The position numbers were made by a program, and so were the translations under genes. A stretch of DNA of 64,000 bases from NCBI GenBank assembly GCA_947069175.1, contig CAMTDV010000018.1, positions 43,536,869 to 43,600,868 on the forward strand, given 5' to 3'. This stretch comes from Scalesia atractyloides (taxonomy: Eukaryota > Streptophyta > Magnoliopsida > Asterales > Asteraceae). The notes below the pieces were generated by a model. That model was not told the origin of the DNA. It saw only the letters and a list, made by a program, of their open reading frames with translations, and ran no database searches. Below are positions 1 to 10,971 of the stretch, one piece after another. The stretch's first letter is position 1; each line of letters starts with the position of its first letter.

Positions 1-617
1 TCTACAGCTGGGTCCTCCTCCGGATCCTCCTCTGGATCCTCCTCTGGGTCCTCTTTTGGATCCTCTTCTGGATCCTCTTCCGGATCCTCCTCTGGATCCT
101 CTTCCGGATCCTCCTCTACCGGCACTGGAGGGGCCAGTGCTGGTGCAGGTACTGGTGCAGGTGCCTGATTCTGTTCTAGTTCTTGAATTCTCCAGCTAGA
201 CTCAAGAACTCTGTCTTCTAGCCAGTCAGCCCTTAGCTGCTCAGCACGAAGATCTCTGGCTAAAGTGTTACGAGCTATTTTACTCGTATGTTGCTCTTCC
301 TCGAGCGATCCAGTTTTACCTGTCAGTTGTCGTATCATCCATCCCTGTGCTAGGATGGTTTCATGCATTCTTTCTAATTGTTCTTGTTGTTTCCGTATCA
401 TATCTCTAAGTAGGTCATTCCCTACTTCTACCGAGTTAACCGGTTCGACCGGCACAGCGATGGTTGGGCGTGATGACGACTCCTCCCCTAGAGCGAGCCT
501 TTTCCTCGCAGCTGAGCGTGTCTCCACGCCATAAGATGGTAAGGGTTCCACCATAGGTGCCTTTCCTGGCGCCCTTGGTTGCGTAAGTTTGTCGGATGAT
601 GATGATGATGATGACAT
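1..617 (-). CDS. Leader ORF ('ORF0') of element B, truncated by window edge
   Basis: An open frame runs leftward from the ATG at 617-615 to position 1 without a stop, about 205 codons. It lies between the primer-binding site and where gag should follow. I do not recognise the protein. It has a Ser-rich N-terminus, a basic patch (RSAARKRLAL, near residue 35), a charged helical stretch rich in Gln and Glu (QQEQLERM, then LRAEQLRADWLED) that could be a coiled coil, a Pro/Ala linker, then a run of about nine EEDP-type acidic repeats. The same ORF occurs in copies A and K, where it carries frameshifts; this copy is the only open one here. It is not gag, which starts separately further downstream. 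Function unknown; an accessory role is inference. Confidence 0.6.
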   Translation of the reverse strand, partial: MSSSSSSSDKLTQPRAPGKAPMVEPLPSYGVETRSAARKRLALGEESSSRPTIAVPVEPVNSVEVGNDLLRDMIRKQQEQLERMHETILAQGWMIRQLTGKTGSLEEEQHTSKIARNTLARDLRAEQLRADWLEDRVLESSWRIQELEQNQAPAPVPAPALAPPVPVEEDPEEDPEEDPEEDPEEDPKEDPEEDPEEDPEEDPAV

Positions 618-823
618 TGCCTGTTAAGTTGTGTAGTTAGTTACGAGTTGCATTCATTTCTTACTATGCATTCATAGTCTACATAACACAGTTGTGGTAC
701 ATCACATAACAAGATATAACAGTTCGGTGCCAAACTACGTCTAGTGTCGTGTAATCAGCTATAGTTTAGGTCTACTTTTAATGCAAACCTGGTTCTCTAT
801 AGCTAGAGGCTCTGATACCAATC
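618..823 (-). other. 5' untranslated leader and primer-binding site of element B
   Basis: Plus-strand bases 802-820 read on the minus strand as TGGTATCAGAGCCTCTAGC, matching the 3' end of plant initiator-Met tRNA. It sits a few bases inside the LTR end at 824, fixing B as a minus-strand element with its 5' LTR to the right. The rest is short leader up to the ORF0 start. Confidence 0.8.
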
Positions 824-1266
824 TATCACACCCTCAATGTCCACTTGCGGAGTTTTACCGCGAGGCATGCGAACAAACCAGAATCTGAGACACTAGTACG
901 TCAAACGACTCTATATGATTTGATAATACGTTTTCCAAAATCATTTGTTTAACCATTCATTGTAGATTTTATATTGTCTTAGTTAGTTTTCAATGTTTAG
1001 CGGAAGCATTAGTTTTTAAGGTTGAGCGGAAGCATAAAAATAAAGTAGAGGAACGGGCGCCAACACAAACGCCAAAACAAATGAAAAACCCAAAACAATG
1101 TTTGTAAATGAGACTCGATAAAAGGTGTCTTGATCAATGCAAGTGAGTGCACCTAGAGCTCCTAGCGTCCTGAGAAACATGTAAAGAAACAAGTGTCAAC
1201 ATTAAAGAAGAGTGAGTTCACAGGTTTTCATAAATTCGTTTGTTCAGTTATAAGTTTGTTTCCCCC

Positions 1267-1460
1267 GTTATCCCTAACCCGGGATAACGATTTAGTTCCA
1301 TTATTCCCAACCCGGAATAATACTGATAGTTCCATTATTCCTTACCCGGAATAATAATGATAGTTCCATTATTCCTTACCCGGAATAATAATGATAGTTC
1401 CATTATTCCTTACCCGGAATAATAAAGTTGTTGGTTCCGTTATCCCTAACCCGGGATAAT
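1267..1460. repeat. Six-copy hairpin minisatellite in LTR of B
   Basis: Six imperfect inverted repeats start at 1267, 1300, 1334, 1368, 1402 and 1439, a 33-37 bp period. Each has an 8-bp stem and a 6-base loop such as TTACCC or TAACCC. Outer copies use stems of the type GTTATCCC/GGGATAAC, inner copies ATTATTCC/GGAATAAT. Both arms change together, so pairing is kept. Confidence 0.85.
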
Positions 1461-2339
1461 ATTGTTGATCCGTAATTAAGTTCAATGTTAATATATATAG
1501 GTAGCTAGCCTAAAGTTATGTCACGTAAGTGTTCGCGAACGAAGCTGGCTGTTGTGCCTCCGTGTTGCCAGGCCTATCACTGACCATGGCGAAGTTAGGC
1601 CAAATTATTCACCCGTTGACCATACCCGGTCGGCTAGCGCGACTAGCTCGGATGGGGCTTGTCGGGCCCAGTAGTACTACTTATAATTTCCCTACTATCT
1701 AAACCCAATACTAACGATCCGAGAGATTGTCGAGGACTTGTGTGATATAGCTGCTTAGTGACCATAACGTACATTAACATTAACTTAGTTACGGAATAGT
1801 TAAGTGACGTTAATTTCGTATAACGTAAAGAGATAGAGTTGTAGAGTGTATCCTGTTGTTTAAAACCGGATAAAATTAGGGGCTGTGAACTCACCTTTAG
1901 TTGCTTGGTTAGTGTAAGACAGAAGTTGCAAATGTTGGGACCGCTAATTGCGTCCTAACAAGTCAATTGATTTCAAGTTAGTGTGTGAACACACCAATAC
2001 AAATCCTACACATAATTAACGCACAAAGCGGTACACACAATCACAAATCCTAACACTCAAACATGCATGCAAGTATCCTCATATTAACATAGTGATCAAA
2101 ACAATTTATCATGAACAAAATTCAATCCATGCAACACTTTTGTGCACATATTCGCAACTTATCAAGTTTCAGCTTATATACTCATAATTAGGCTGTTTTC
2201 GAGGATTTTCATAAAATAGTTCCAACGTTCCAAAAATTCCAATTATTTTACAGAAGGTAACAACTATACTGTAGAATTTTATATAAAATTTTCAAGTCCT
2301 AACACTTTACCAATTATTCATAAATATTAATATACTAGG

Positions 2340-2371
2340 CTGCAATCAGATTCGTCGCTTTCTGACTGCAG
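2340..2371. repeat. Stem-loop in LTR of B
   Basis: CTGCAATCAGA and TCTGACTGCAG flank a 10-base loop. One pair is mismatched here; the other three family-1 LTRs have a perfect 11-bp stem. Confidence 0.7.
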
Positions 2372-3249
2372 TCCACGGAAGAATTTATTTAAAAATCACC
2401 GTTTGTCCAATTAACAAAATTCCAGTGAGAGTTTCCCGGAAATTTCCATATCTAGTTGCTGTACAAATTTCATGATTCGACTCTCTACAGATTATTAGAT
2501 CCGACTCGATAAACAACTAACAATTTTTCAGAATTTTCACAGCTTCAGTTACTGAACTTAATTGGCCACCTAAAAATATCAAACGACTCAGAAAAATATG
2601 AATCCAGCGCCATTAGAATCGCTTTTCAAAATTCTATGTTTTAGACTTCAGAAAATCCGTTTTTCGATAAATAATAACCAAGTTACAGTCAGTTAAAGTT
2701 GGCTGTAAACACCATTCAGCATCCTGATTCAGCACTTTATCACAATCTAACCCGCTTAAACCATCGATACATTGAACATATGCGATCAAGAACAGAATTT
2801 CCAATCATATACTATCATATATATATCATACCCATGCAAACCCTAATCATAACATATAGTTTTATTTTAAACAAAACACAGCCTAACGTTTCTTAATTCC
2901 GCAAATCATCATACTTGCAAACTAGCCTATTCAATCGATTATCATCCTAATACTTTCCACCATTACATACACACACGATCCATAATTCATAACTCTAGTA
3001 TGATTAGCGAAACAACATAAAATTCTAACCTTAACAATAGGATTAATGAGCCGAGAACTAGATGGGACTGATTCGGATGTTGGCGAGACTTGCGACCGAG
3101 AAGGAGAATGGTGAGGGGAGGGCTGCCGCGATTCACGAGGGAGTATGGCAAGGCTGTCTTGCGATCGAGATGATGAATGAAGGGCTGCCGTCGGCTATTT
3201 CACAACTAGGGTTTGTATGTTTTTGTTTTGTGAAACCAAGCTCATGCAT

Positions 3250-3262
3250 GTATGTGTATATA
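3250..3262 (-). promoter_or_regulatory. TATA box of family-1 LTR (copy B)
   Basis: Minus-strand CTATATATAC, followed downstream by the rest of the LTR. The same site lies at about 36513-36526 in the solo LTR and in altered form near 8865 in A. Promoter function is inferred from position in the upstream part of the LTR. Confidence 0.45.
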
Positions 3263-3668
3263 TAGCGCAAGGGACAAAGGGGAAAGGGAAGGGTTTACGG
3301 TTTGGGGTGCTCGCGGCCGCAAGGGACTCGGGTGGGTTGGTTTGGGTCTAACACTTGGTTCTCAAGTTTAGATTAACTACTTGAGTCGCAAGGAAGTGAG
3401 GCCGGCTCGTGTCGCGGCTCGGTTCGATTCATCTATATATTTACTATATATATTTTATAACTAAAAACAAATCACGAAATCGAACATCACATAACAATTC
3501 ACCAACTTATAAACGTTTAATACACATAGCACGTAATTCATTTGACAAGTTCACGAAATTATCGTAATTATTTCGAGCGTGCAATTTAAGTCTCCGAATC
3601 AATTTAACGTAGGAACGAATAACCGTGAAGTAGTGCGTTTAAGATATCTGAAAAATCGGGATGTCACA

Positions 3669-4213
3669 CCAGGTAACTCCTCTGGAAACACATCGGAAAA
3701 GTCACGGACGACAGGGATATCTTCAATTCGCTTCTCGTCCTTAGGCTGCTCGGTGACCAGTGCGAGCAAGGCGAAGGAGTTATTTCTCCGAAGATACTTC
3801 TGAGCTTGCATGTAAGAGATGATGTTTGTGACGGCGCTTGCCTTCTCGCCTTGCAGCATCAAGATTTCGTCATTAGAGAGCGGAATACGGATAGCTTTCT
3901 CGAAACAGAGAACTTCAGCTCGGACGTCGGATAGCCAGTCCATTCCGGCTACCACATCAAAACTACCCAGGGTAGTTGTCATCAGATCAATGGTAAAGGT
4001 GTGGCCCGCGACTTTAAGTTGACAGCCGGTTACTAAATGGGTCACATCTACAGATTTACCATCGGCTAGTTCTATGACGTAAGGGGTCTCTAGGGGTTTA
4101 GGCGTGAGATTTAGGTTCTTCCTAGAAGACTCAGATATAAAACTCTTATCCGCACCCGTATGAAAAAGTATAGTAGCAAAATGATCGTTAAGGGGAAACT
4201 TACCGGTGACCAC
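3669..4213 (-). pseudogene. Aspartic protease fragment of element A pol, cut by insertion of B
   Basis: This is the protease part of a Ty3/gypsy polyprotein. It should cut Gag-Pol in the particle. The frame from 4213 reads a retropepsin-like domain with the flap-side motif GMDWL. The catalytic motif reads HTGADKSF here, against DTGADKSF in K, so the active-site Asp is replaced by His. The reading ends at 3669 where the B LTR begins; RT and everything downstream of A lie left of B, outside the window. Homology to 61608-62126 of K is near base-for-base. Not functional. Confidence 0.85.
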
Positions 4214-5448
4214 GTTCGAGTCGTTTATGGCCTCTTCGCGGCCTAGCGTGAATGCACGACCTTTGGCACCTCTTGTGCCACCATCTCCATTGTTGTTATT
4301 GTTGTTGTTGTTGCGAAGCTGCGGGCAGTCTCGCTTGAAATGGGTAGTGCTACCGCACTGATAGCACCCCCGGTTAATACCTTGCTGTTGACCCTGGTGT
4401 TGATTCTGATTTTGTCAAGACATGAATTCCCCGCGACAATCCTTTGCCGCGTGTCCCGCTTTGCCACATCGTTGGCAGCGATTTCCGGCGCAAGGGCCGT
4501 GATGATGGAGGTTACAACGATTACATTGCGGCTTTCGACCCGCATAGCCGCTTGAGTTCTGGGTGTTGCTGGCAGACTGATTATTGTGACCTCGATTGTT
4601 TTTGAAATTGTTGGACCGTTTCTGGTTTCCTTGTTATGGCTGGGCTGACGAAGACTGTCGAGCAGGTGAGTCTTCAAATTTTCTTTTGTTATCAGGGACA
4701 ACTTCAGTTGCACCCCGAGATGGCAACTTCCTTTGCTCCACCGCCGTATCGGTGAGTTTGTGCGCCAGCCTGATCGCTTGATGCTCCGTTGCAGGGTTGC
4801 TAGACATTACCATGCCCTGGATCTCAAGGACCAGACCCCCAAGATAAAACTCAAGTCGTTTTTCGACGGTGTTAGCCAGATCGGGGCATAGGAACACCAG
4901 ATCATGATGTTTTGCCGTGTATGCTTCAATTTCAGACCCTACCATCTTGTGGTTCCATAACGCTTGCTCCAACTGCTGAACTCTGTCCCGCGGACAGTAC
5001 TCCTCTTTGATTAGGGCCTTAAACTCGGCCCAGGTGCGTTCGCCGCAATAAGTCCATGCGTTTGGACTTGTGCGTTCCACCAGGTTAATGCCCCATCTTC
5101 CAACGTTGAGGCAGCATACTTGACCTTATTGGCCTCAAGGAAATTGCACCGATTCAGACTTTTCAATCCAACGGACCAGTCCTATGGGTCCTTCTGCACC
5201 TGTGAACTTGCTCGGCTTTGCATCAAGGAACATCTTGTAGGGGTTAAGACCCCCTCCTGAAGACAGAGGATAGGTAGTCAGCGAGAAAGTCTACTAGCCC
5301 AACTATTAGATTTTCCCATGAAAATTTAATAATTGTTACATGCCGGTGGGTTTTGAACACCTGCCAGAGCAGCATTCACGTGTTCTTGGATCATTGCGGC
5401 TAATTCTTCAGGTGTCATGTTGAGGTTTCCGCGACGTCCAGTTGCCAT
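4214..5448 (-). pseudogene. gag: Gag of element A, disrupted
   Basis: Capsid and nucleocapsid protein of a Tekay/Del-like gypsy element. The start ATG at 5448-5446 begins MATGRRGNLNMTPEEL, matching K at 63371. A capsid segment (5080 down to 4634) carries retrotransposon-gag patterns such as FLGG-like LGGLV and the motif ALWNHKMVGSE. It is followed by a Cys/His-rich region near 4480-4330 with zinc-knuckle remnants, then an Asn-rich stretch coded by AAC repeats near 4290. Several shifts break the frame, and 83 bp of extra sequence (5258-5340) splits the N-terminal exon-like part compared with K. Confidence 0.8.
5258..5340. other. 83-bp insertion in gag of element A
   Basis: Compared with K (63264-63275), A has 83 extra bases between otherwise collinear gag sequence. 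The segment begins TG and ends CA on either strand, and on the minus strand ends CTCTGTCTTCA just before GG, like a 3' splice site. I see no flanking duplication. It introduces stops in gag. Confidence 0.55.
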
Positions 5449-5710
5449 TTCAGATCTTCGCAAGACAACACAAACACACACCGATATGTATATAGATCCA
5501 ATATAGTTATCATAATCCACACTTTAATCATCACACAAGTTATGTCAATCCAACAAACTAAACAATCAAAAGGAACATTCGATTAAATAAATTGCAATGT
5601 CTCACAAAATACCAACCAAACATCTCAGTTTAATTATAAAGTTTCAAGTTCAAACATAAGTGGAAAAACAAACAAACTAAAGAAGACAAAGCGGGGATTG
5701 GCGAGACAAG

Positions 5711-6372
5711 TCAGTCTTCTACGTCTCCGTCTCCCAAGTCGCTATCGTTGTCGTCATCCTCTGCGGCGTTTTCAGCTTCAACAGCCGGTTCCTGCTCCGG
5801 CTCCTCTTCCTCCGGATCCTCCTCCGGGTCTTCCTCCGGATCCTCCTCTGGGTCTTCCTCTGGATCCTCCTCTTCTTTCTCTACTGGCGCTAGAGGGGCC
5901 GGTGCTGGGGCGGGTACTGGGACAGGTGCTTGATTCTGCTCCAGTTCTTGAATCCTCCAACTGGACTCAAGAACTTTGTCTTCGAGCCAGTCAGCCCTCA
6001 GCTGCTCAGCACGAAGATCCTTAAAATGTTTCGAACTTTCCTATTCTCATGTTGCTCTTCCTCGAGCCTTCCAGTTTTACCAGTTAGTTGACGTATCATC
6101 CATCCATGTGCTTCGATAGTCTCCTGCATTCTCTCTAGTTGTTCCTGTTGTTTTCTTAACATATCCCTAAGTAGGTCGTCCCCTACTTCTAACGAGTTGA
6201 CCGGTTCGACCGGCATAGCGGTGGTCGGACGGGAGGACGACTCCCCTCCTAGAGCGAGTCTTTTCCTAGCAGCTGAGCGTGTCTCCACGCCATGAGGTGG
6301 TGAGGGTTCGACCATGAGTGCCTTCTCTGGCGCCCTTGGTTGTCGAGATTTGTCGGATGATGATGATGACAT
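5711..6372 (-). pseudogene. Leader ORF ('ORF0') of element A, frameshifted
   Basis: Homologous to the ORF at 1-617. It starts MSSSSSDKSRQPRAPEKA at 6372 and ends in an acidic tail of EEDPEEDP repeats and the C-terminus GDGDVED at 5711. Compared with K, four bases are missing near 6020, which shifts the frame between the helical part and the acidic tail. The whole product would be about 220 residues. Between it and gag is an untranslated spacer (5449-5710). Unknown protein family; conserved layout in three copies suggests it was once expressed. Confidence 0.6.
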
Positions 6373-6553
6373 TGCCTGTTGGGTTGTGTAGTTAGTTACG
6401 AGTTGCGTGCATCACAATATAAAATATATATCTTACATAAAACAGTTGTAGTATAACACATAACAAGATATCACAGTTCGGTGCCAACTAAATCTAGTGT
6501 CGTGTAACAGCTATAGTTTAGGTCTAATTTTAATGCAAACCTGGTTCTCTATA

Positions 6554-6575
6554 GCTAGAGGCTCTGATACCAATC
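6554..6575 (-). other. Primer-binding site of element A
   Basis: Minus-strand TGGTATCAGAGCCTCTAGC, matching initiator-Met tRNA, immediately inside the 5' LTR. It is identical to the site in B. Confidence 0.85.
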
Positions 6576-7016
6576 TGTCACACCCTCAATTTCCACTTGC
6601 GGAGTTTTACCACGAGGCGTGTGAACAAACCAGAATCTGAGACACTAGTGATTTCGAACGACTCTATATGATTTATTTAAACGTTTTCCAAAAACATTTG
6701 TTTAACCATTCATAGTTATTTTCAAATTGTCTTAGTTTAGTTTCAAAGTTTAGCGGAAGCATTAGTTTCAAAGTTGAGCGGAAGCATTAAAGTAAAGTAA
6801 AGTAACGGGCGCCAACATAAACGCCAAAACCAAAAATCCCAAACAATATTCGTAAATGAGACTCGATAAAAAAATGCCTTGATCAATGCAAGTGAGTGCA
6901 CCTAGCGCTCCTAGCATCCTGAGAAACATGTAAAGAAACAAGTGTCAACATTAAAGAAGAGTGAGTTCACAGGTTTTTATAAGTTCACATGTTCGGTTAA
7001 AAGTTTTTTTTCCCCC

Positions 7017-7105
7017 GTTACCCCTAACCCGGGATAACGATATAGTTCCATTATTCCTAACCCGGAATAATAATGTTGGTTCCATTATTCCTAACCCGGA
7101 ATAAT
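7017..7105. repeat. Three-copy hairpin repeat in LTR of A
   Basis: Inverted repeats at 7017-7038, 7050-7071 and 7084-7105, same unit as at 1267-1460. The first stem is the G/C-richer type, the others the ATTATTCC/GGAATAAT type. Confidence 0.8.
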
Positions 7106-7993
7106 AATGTTGATTCGTAATTAAGTTCAATGTTAACATGTAGGTAGCGAGCCTAAAGTTACGTCACATAAGAGTTCGCGATCGAAGCTGACTGTTGTGT
7201 CTCCGTGTTGCCAGGCCTATCACTGACCATGGCGAAAGTTAGGCCAAATTAATCACCCGTTGACCATACCCGGTCGGCTAGCGCGACTAGCTCGGGTGGG
7301 GCTTGTCGGGCCCAGTAGTACTACTTATAATTTCCTCGCTATCTAACTCAATACTAATGATCCGAGAGTTTGTCGAGGACTTCCGTGATATAGCTGCTTA
7401 GTGACCATAACGTACATTAACATTAACTTAGTTACCGAATAGTTAAGTGACGTTAATTTCGTATAACGTAAAGAGATAGAGTTGTAGAGTGTATACATGT
7501 TTCTCCCCCTGTTGTTTAAAACCGGATAAAATTAGGGGCCGTGAACTCACCTTTAGTTGCTTGGTTAGTGTAAGACAGAAGTTGCAAATGGTGGGACCGC
7601 TAATTGCGTCCTAACAAGTCAATTGATTTCAAGTTAGTGTGTGAACACACTGATACAAACCCTACGCATAATTAACACACAATGCGGCACACATAATAAC
7701 CAATTCGAAAACACAATCATGCATGCAAAGTATCATCATACCAAAATAGTGATCAAACCAACTTGTCATAAACACAGATCAACTCATACAACACTTGGGT
7801 ACACACAAACGCAAGTTATCATGTTTCAGCTTGTACGCTCATAACTAGGCTGTTTTCGAGGATTTTTATAAAATAGTTCCAACGTTCCAAAAATTCCAAT
7901 TTTTTACAGGAGGTGTCAACTAAACTGTAAAATTTTATGTAAACTTTTCAAGTCCTAACACTTTACCAATTATTTATAAACATTTACACTAGG

Positions 7994-8025
7994 CTGCAGT
8001 CAGATTCGTCGCTTTCTGACTGCAG
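7994..8025. repeat. Perfect 11-bp stem-loop in LTR of A
   Basis: CTGCAGTCAGA, a 10-base loop, then TCTGACTGCAG. It is conserved at the same place in all family-1 LTRs. Confidence 0.75.
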
Positions 8026-9250
8026 TCCACGGGAAAAATTATTTAAAAATCATCGTTCATCCAATTAACAAAATTCCAGTGGGAGTTTTCCTGAAATTCC
8101 TATCTCCAGTTACTGTACATATTTCGTGACCCAACCCTCTACAGATTATGAGATCCGACTCGATAAACAACTAGCAAATTTTTTAGAATTTACGCAGCTT
8201 CAGCTGCTGGACTAAATGACCACTTAAAAATAGCAAACGACCTCAGAAAATATGAATCCGGAACCATCAGAAGCGTTTTTCAAAAGTACACGTTTTAGGC
8301 TTCAGAAAATCCACTTTTCGATAAATAATGATCAGATTACAGCCAATTGAAGTTGGCTATAAATGCCATTCAGCAACCTGTTTTTTACTTTTATCGCAAT
8401 AGAACACGCTTAAACGATCAAGACGCTAAATAATAATGATCAAGAACAGGTTTATTTGTCACATATCATCATGTACATCAATATTCATGCAAACCCTAAT
8501 CATATAATATGATCTTTATCGCTAAAACGCAGCCTATGATTTTTGTATTCATCCTAACATCACAATCGCAAAAACTCGCACAATTATCCGAACTAATCAT
8601 AAATCATATCACTTTTCATACCAATGATCCTAACAATACATATAATCATGATCAAGATTACACAAACCCTAATGTGATTTGTAAAACAATTAAAACCCTA
8701 ACCTTGAAACGATGAAGATTAGCGAACCGGGACAAGATTGGAATCAATCCGGGGTTGGAGGCTTGTGCGATCGAGAAAGGGGGGGGGCTGCCGTCGGCTC
8801 TCTTAGTGCTAGGGTTCCTTGTTGTTTTTTTTTTAAAACACTAACTCATGCATACATGCCAATATATAGCACAAGGAAAAGAAAGGGGAAAGGGGTGGGG
8901 GCGCGCGACCGCAAGGGGGGGGGGGTTTGGGTGAGTAACTTGGGCCTCAAATTTAGATTAGTTCCTTGGGCCGCAAGGAAGTGAGGTCGACACGTTTCGC
9001 GGCTCGGTTCGGTTCGGCTATTTATTTATTATTATTTTTTTACTAATAATCGCGAAATCAAAACGTGATATAATAATTCACAAAATTTACAAACGTCTAA
9101 TAACACATAGCACGTAATTCACCCAATGCACTCACAAAGTTAGCGTAGTTATTGTAAGCGTGTAATTTAATTCTTCGAAATCAAATTAGCGTAGGAATGA
9201 ATAATCGTGAAGTAGCGCGTTTAAGATAACTGAAAAGCCGGGATGTCACA

Positions 9251-10855
9251 CACCGTCGGAGGCCTTAGCGAGAGCCTGATATGATGAGGTTACAGATGGT
9301 TGAAATGAGAGGTAGTCATTGATACCAAAGCAATTTGGTGATCATTAGAGTTGAAGACTACCGATGGGCCTTAAAGTAAATTCCGCATTTGTTAAATACT
9401 GAAAATTCCGGATTTAAGGGGGAATTTTCAGTGAAAATTTCAGTATGGTCAAAATTTGCAAAAATAAGGGAGAATAAAAAATTTTCAATATTTGAAGATT
9501 CCGGCATTTTTGAAATTCGTGACACTGCAACAGTATTCGGGTGGTTTTCGACTACAGATTAACCGGGAAATGCAGAGATTTGAGATTCATTTGTAAATTG
9601 ATCAAGTTGATGCCTAGTTTGAAAGCAGGTGGTTACATAACTGAGTCTTGGAGGAGTTGTTTATCAGATTCTGCGGTCATGGTTGTGGATTGACACCTGA
9701 GTCGCACGTATGGTTTGGAAGCACACACAACTGCCTATCTTTAACTCTGCTTTGCACATGAATTATTGACTGGACTAACCGCAAGGAGATAAGGATGCTT
9801 TGTAGTTTAAGTTGCCCCGAGTTGTACGCTGGTACCATGATTAAGGAAGATGATTTATGGGATCGGATCTTCCAGACAAAGAAGTGTACCAGTTGCTGAC
9901 GAAAGAGATTATCCATTTGGGATTCTGTGATCACAAGAAGTTCCGAGTTTTCAGTTCATGATACAGAGTGATGCTTAAGGGTTAGAGTCCTGATCTCCGG
10001 TGAAGGAATAGTTAGCTGGATTAGCAGTCGTTAATACCAGTGAGGAACTGAGGACGTTCAAAACGTTCGGTGATGATCTTAGGAATTAATGTCTAGCTCC
10101 GAAGACGGATGGTTTCAAAATTACCAAGGAAATCTGATGATAACCTTTGGTGGCCATTATTTTTAGTCTTCAAGCATATGAATCATTCTTCTCTTTGGAC
10201 TAACCGTCGTTGGATGATGATATTTGGTGATTAAGTGGCGCTGGTCTACCGGAGATAGCTATATATCTGACATTGTGACTGAAGAAGAAGAATGTGATTT
10301 TGAATTTTGATCGCGGACGAATGTTTCTCAGATTCGAAGTGTTACCAGATGATTTGATTCCGATGATGATTTACTGATTGAAAAAGATTACCAATTTGCT
10401 GATCAGGAGTGATTACGAAAATTGGGATTTCAGATTTTTGCGGGTAAACATTGATTTGAAGTTTACCGGTGTGGTATTTTGAAGTTTCTATCAATTGCTG
10501 GTTGAGTTTTGAAGATCGGAAGATCGAGCATGGGAGATATGAGCTAAAACTGAACGCGGATGTGGTTAAAGTTGAAATGGAGAAACTGTATTGATGAATT
10601 TCAAGTTGGTGTCTATTAAGGAAATCTGTCGGTCAAGTAAATCAGAGAAGGTTGGAAACTATGCAAACAAATATCTGAACTAGAGATTTCAGGGGGAATC
10701 TAACGTTGATAATGCAAACCCGGATCATCAATTAAGGGGGAATTTGTTGACGCGTTTCGACGACATCGGCAGATACCTAGACCGAAGTTGCAGAATATTC
10801 AAATACGGCTCAAATTTGAAGACCAAGATTCGACAGTAACGAACAAGGGGGAATC
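9251..10855 (+). mobile_element. 3' non-coding part of a copia-like element
   Basis: No reading frame of substance. The stretch holds repeated AGGGGGAAT purine tracts (about 9418, 10689, 10735, 10845), the last directly before an LTR start at 10856. This matches the 3' regions of F and D. The coding part is not in the window; element A sits where it should continue. Confidence 0.5.
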
Positions 10856-10971
10856 TGTTGGTGCACCTGGTGTTCGTCACTTGTCGAATAGGCTAGATAG
10901 AGCGTGTGTTGAATATTGTATAGGTTAGAATCGAACACACGACCGAAATACAGAGATTTCAGTGTAAAAGG
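10856..10971 (+). repeat. Start of a copia-like 3' LTR, interrupted by element G
   Basis: It starts TGTTGGTGCACC after the purine tract. Its sequence GAATAGGCTAGATAGAG and GTGTTGAATATTGTATAG matches the minus-strand LTRs of element M (near 50720-50800), so it belongs to a related family. It is cut at 10971 by the G LTR; the candidate G target duplication is AAAGG (10967-10971). Confidence 0.6.

Larger units (their letters stand above)
824..3668 (-). repeat. 5' LTR of element B (family 1)
   Basis: This 2.85-kb LTR is homologous over its length to 6576-9250, 34144-36931 and 56039-58656. The right (outer) terminus ends ATGTCACA and is followed at once by protease-coding sequence of element A, so B is inserted in A. 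The expected 5-bp target duplication is CCAGG (3669-3673), with its partner left of the window. The left end has mutated from TG to TA. Inside are a six-copy hairpin repeat (1267-1460), a stem-loop (2340-2371) and a TATA box near 3250-3262 on the minus strand. Confidence 0.85.
6576..9250 (-). repeat. 5' LTR of element A (family 1)
   Basis: A 2.68-kb LTR, TGTCACACC at the left end and GATGTCACA at the right on the plus strand. It contains three hairpin-repeat copies (7017-7105), a perfect stem-loop (7994-8025) and G-rich low-complexity sequence near 8780-8925. The outer neighbour at 9251 (CACCG) is the 3' part of a copia-like element, so A probably inserted there. The duplicate of CACCG would be at A's far end outside the window. 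Confidence 0.85.

Noticed and set aside
3062..3265. Small ORF near the TATA box of the B LTR, and similar ones at 8712-8984
   Set aside because: Not conserved in frame or sequence among the four family-1 LTRs.
3668..3669. Self-integration (LTR end joined to own pol)
   Set aside because: A leader, PBS and ORF0 follow on the other side of the LTR, so a separate inserted element explains it better.
5748..5933. Ser/Gly-rich ORF on the plus strand
   Set aside because: It is the shadow of the EEDP repeats of the leader ORF in another frame; the same happens at 63645-63947.
8881..8926. G-quadruplex promoter at the poly-G runs
   Set aside because: The G runs occur only in A and K and are degenerate; probably slippage.
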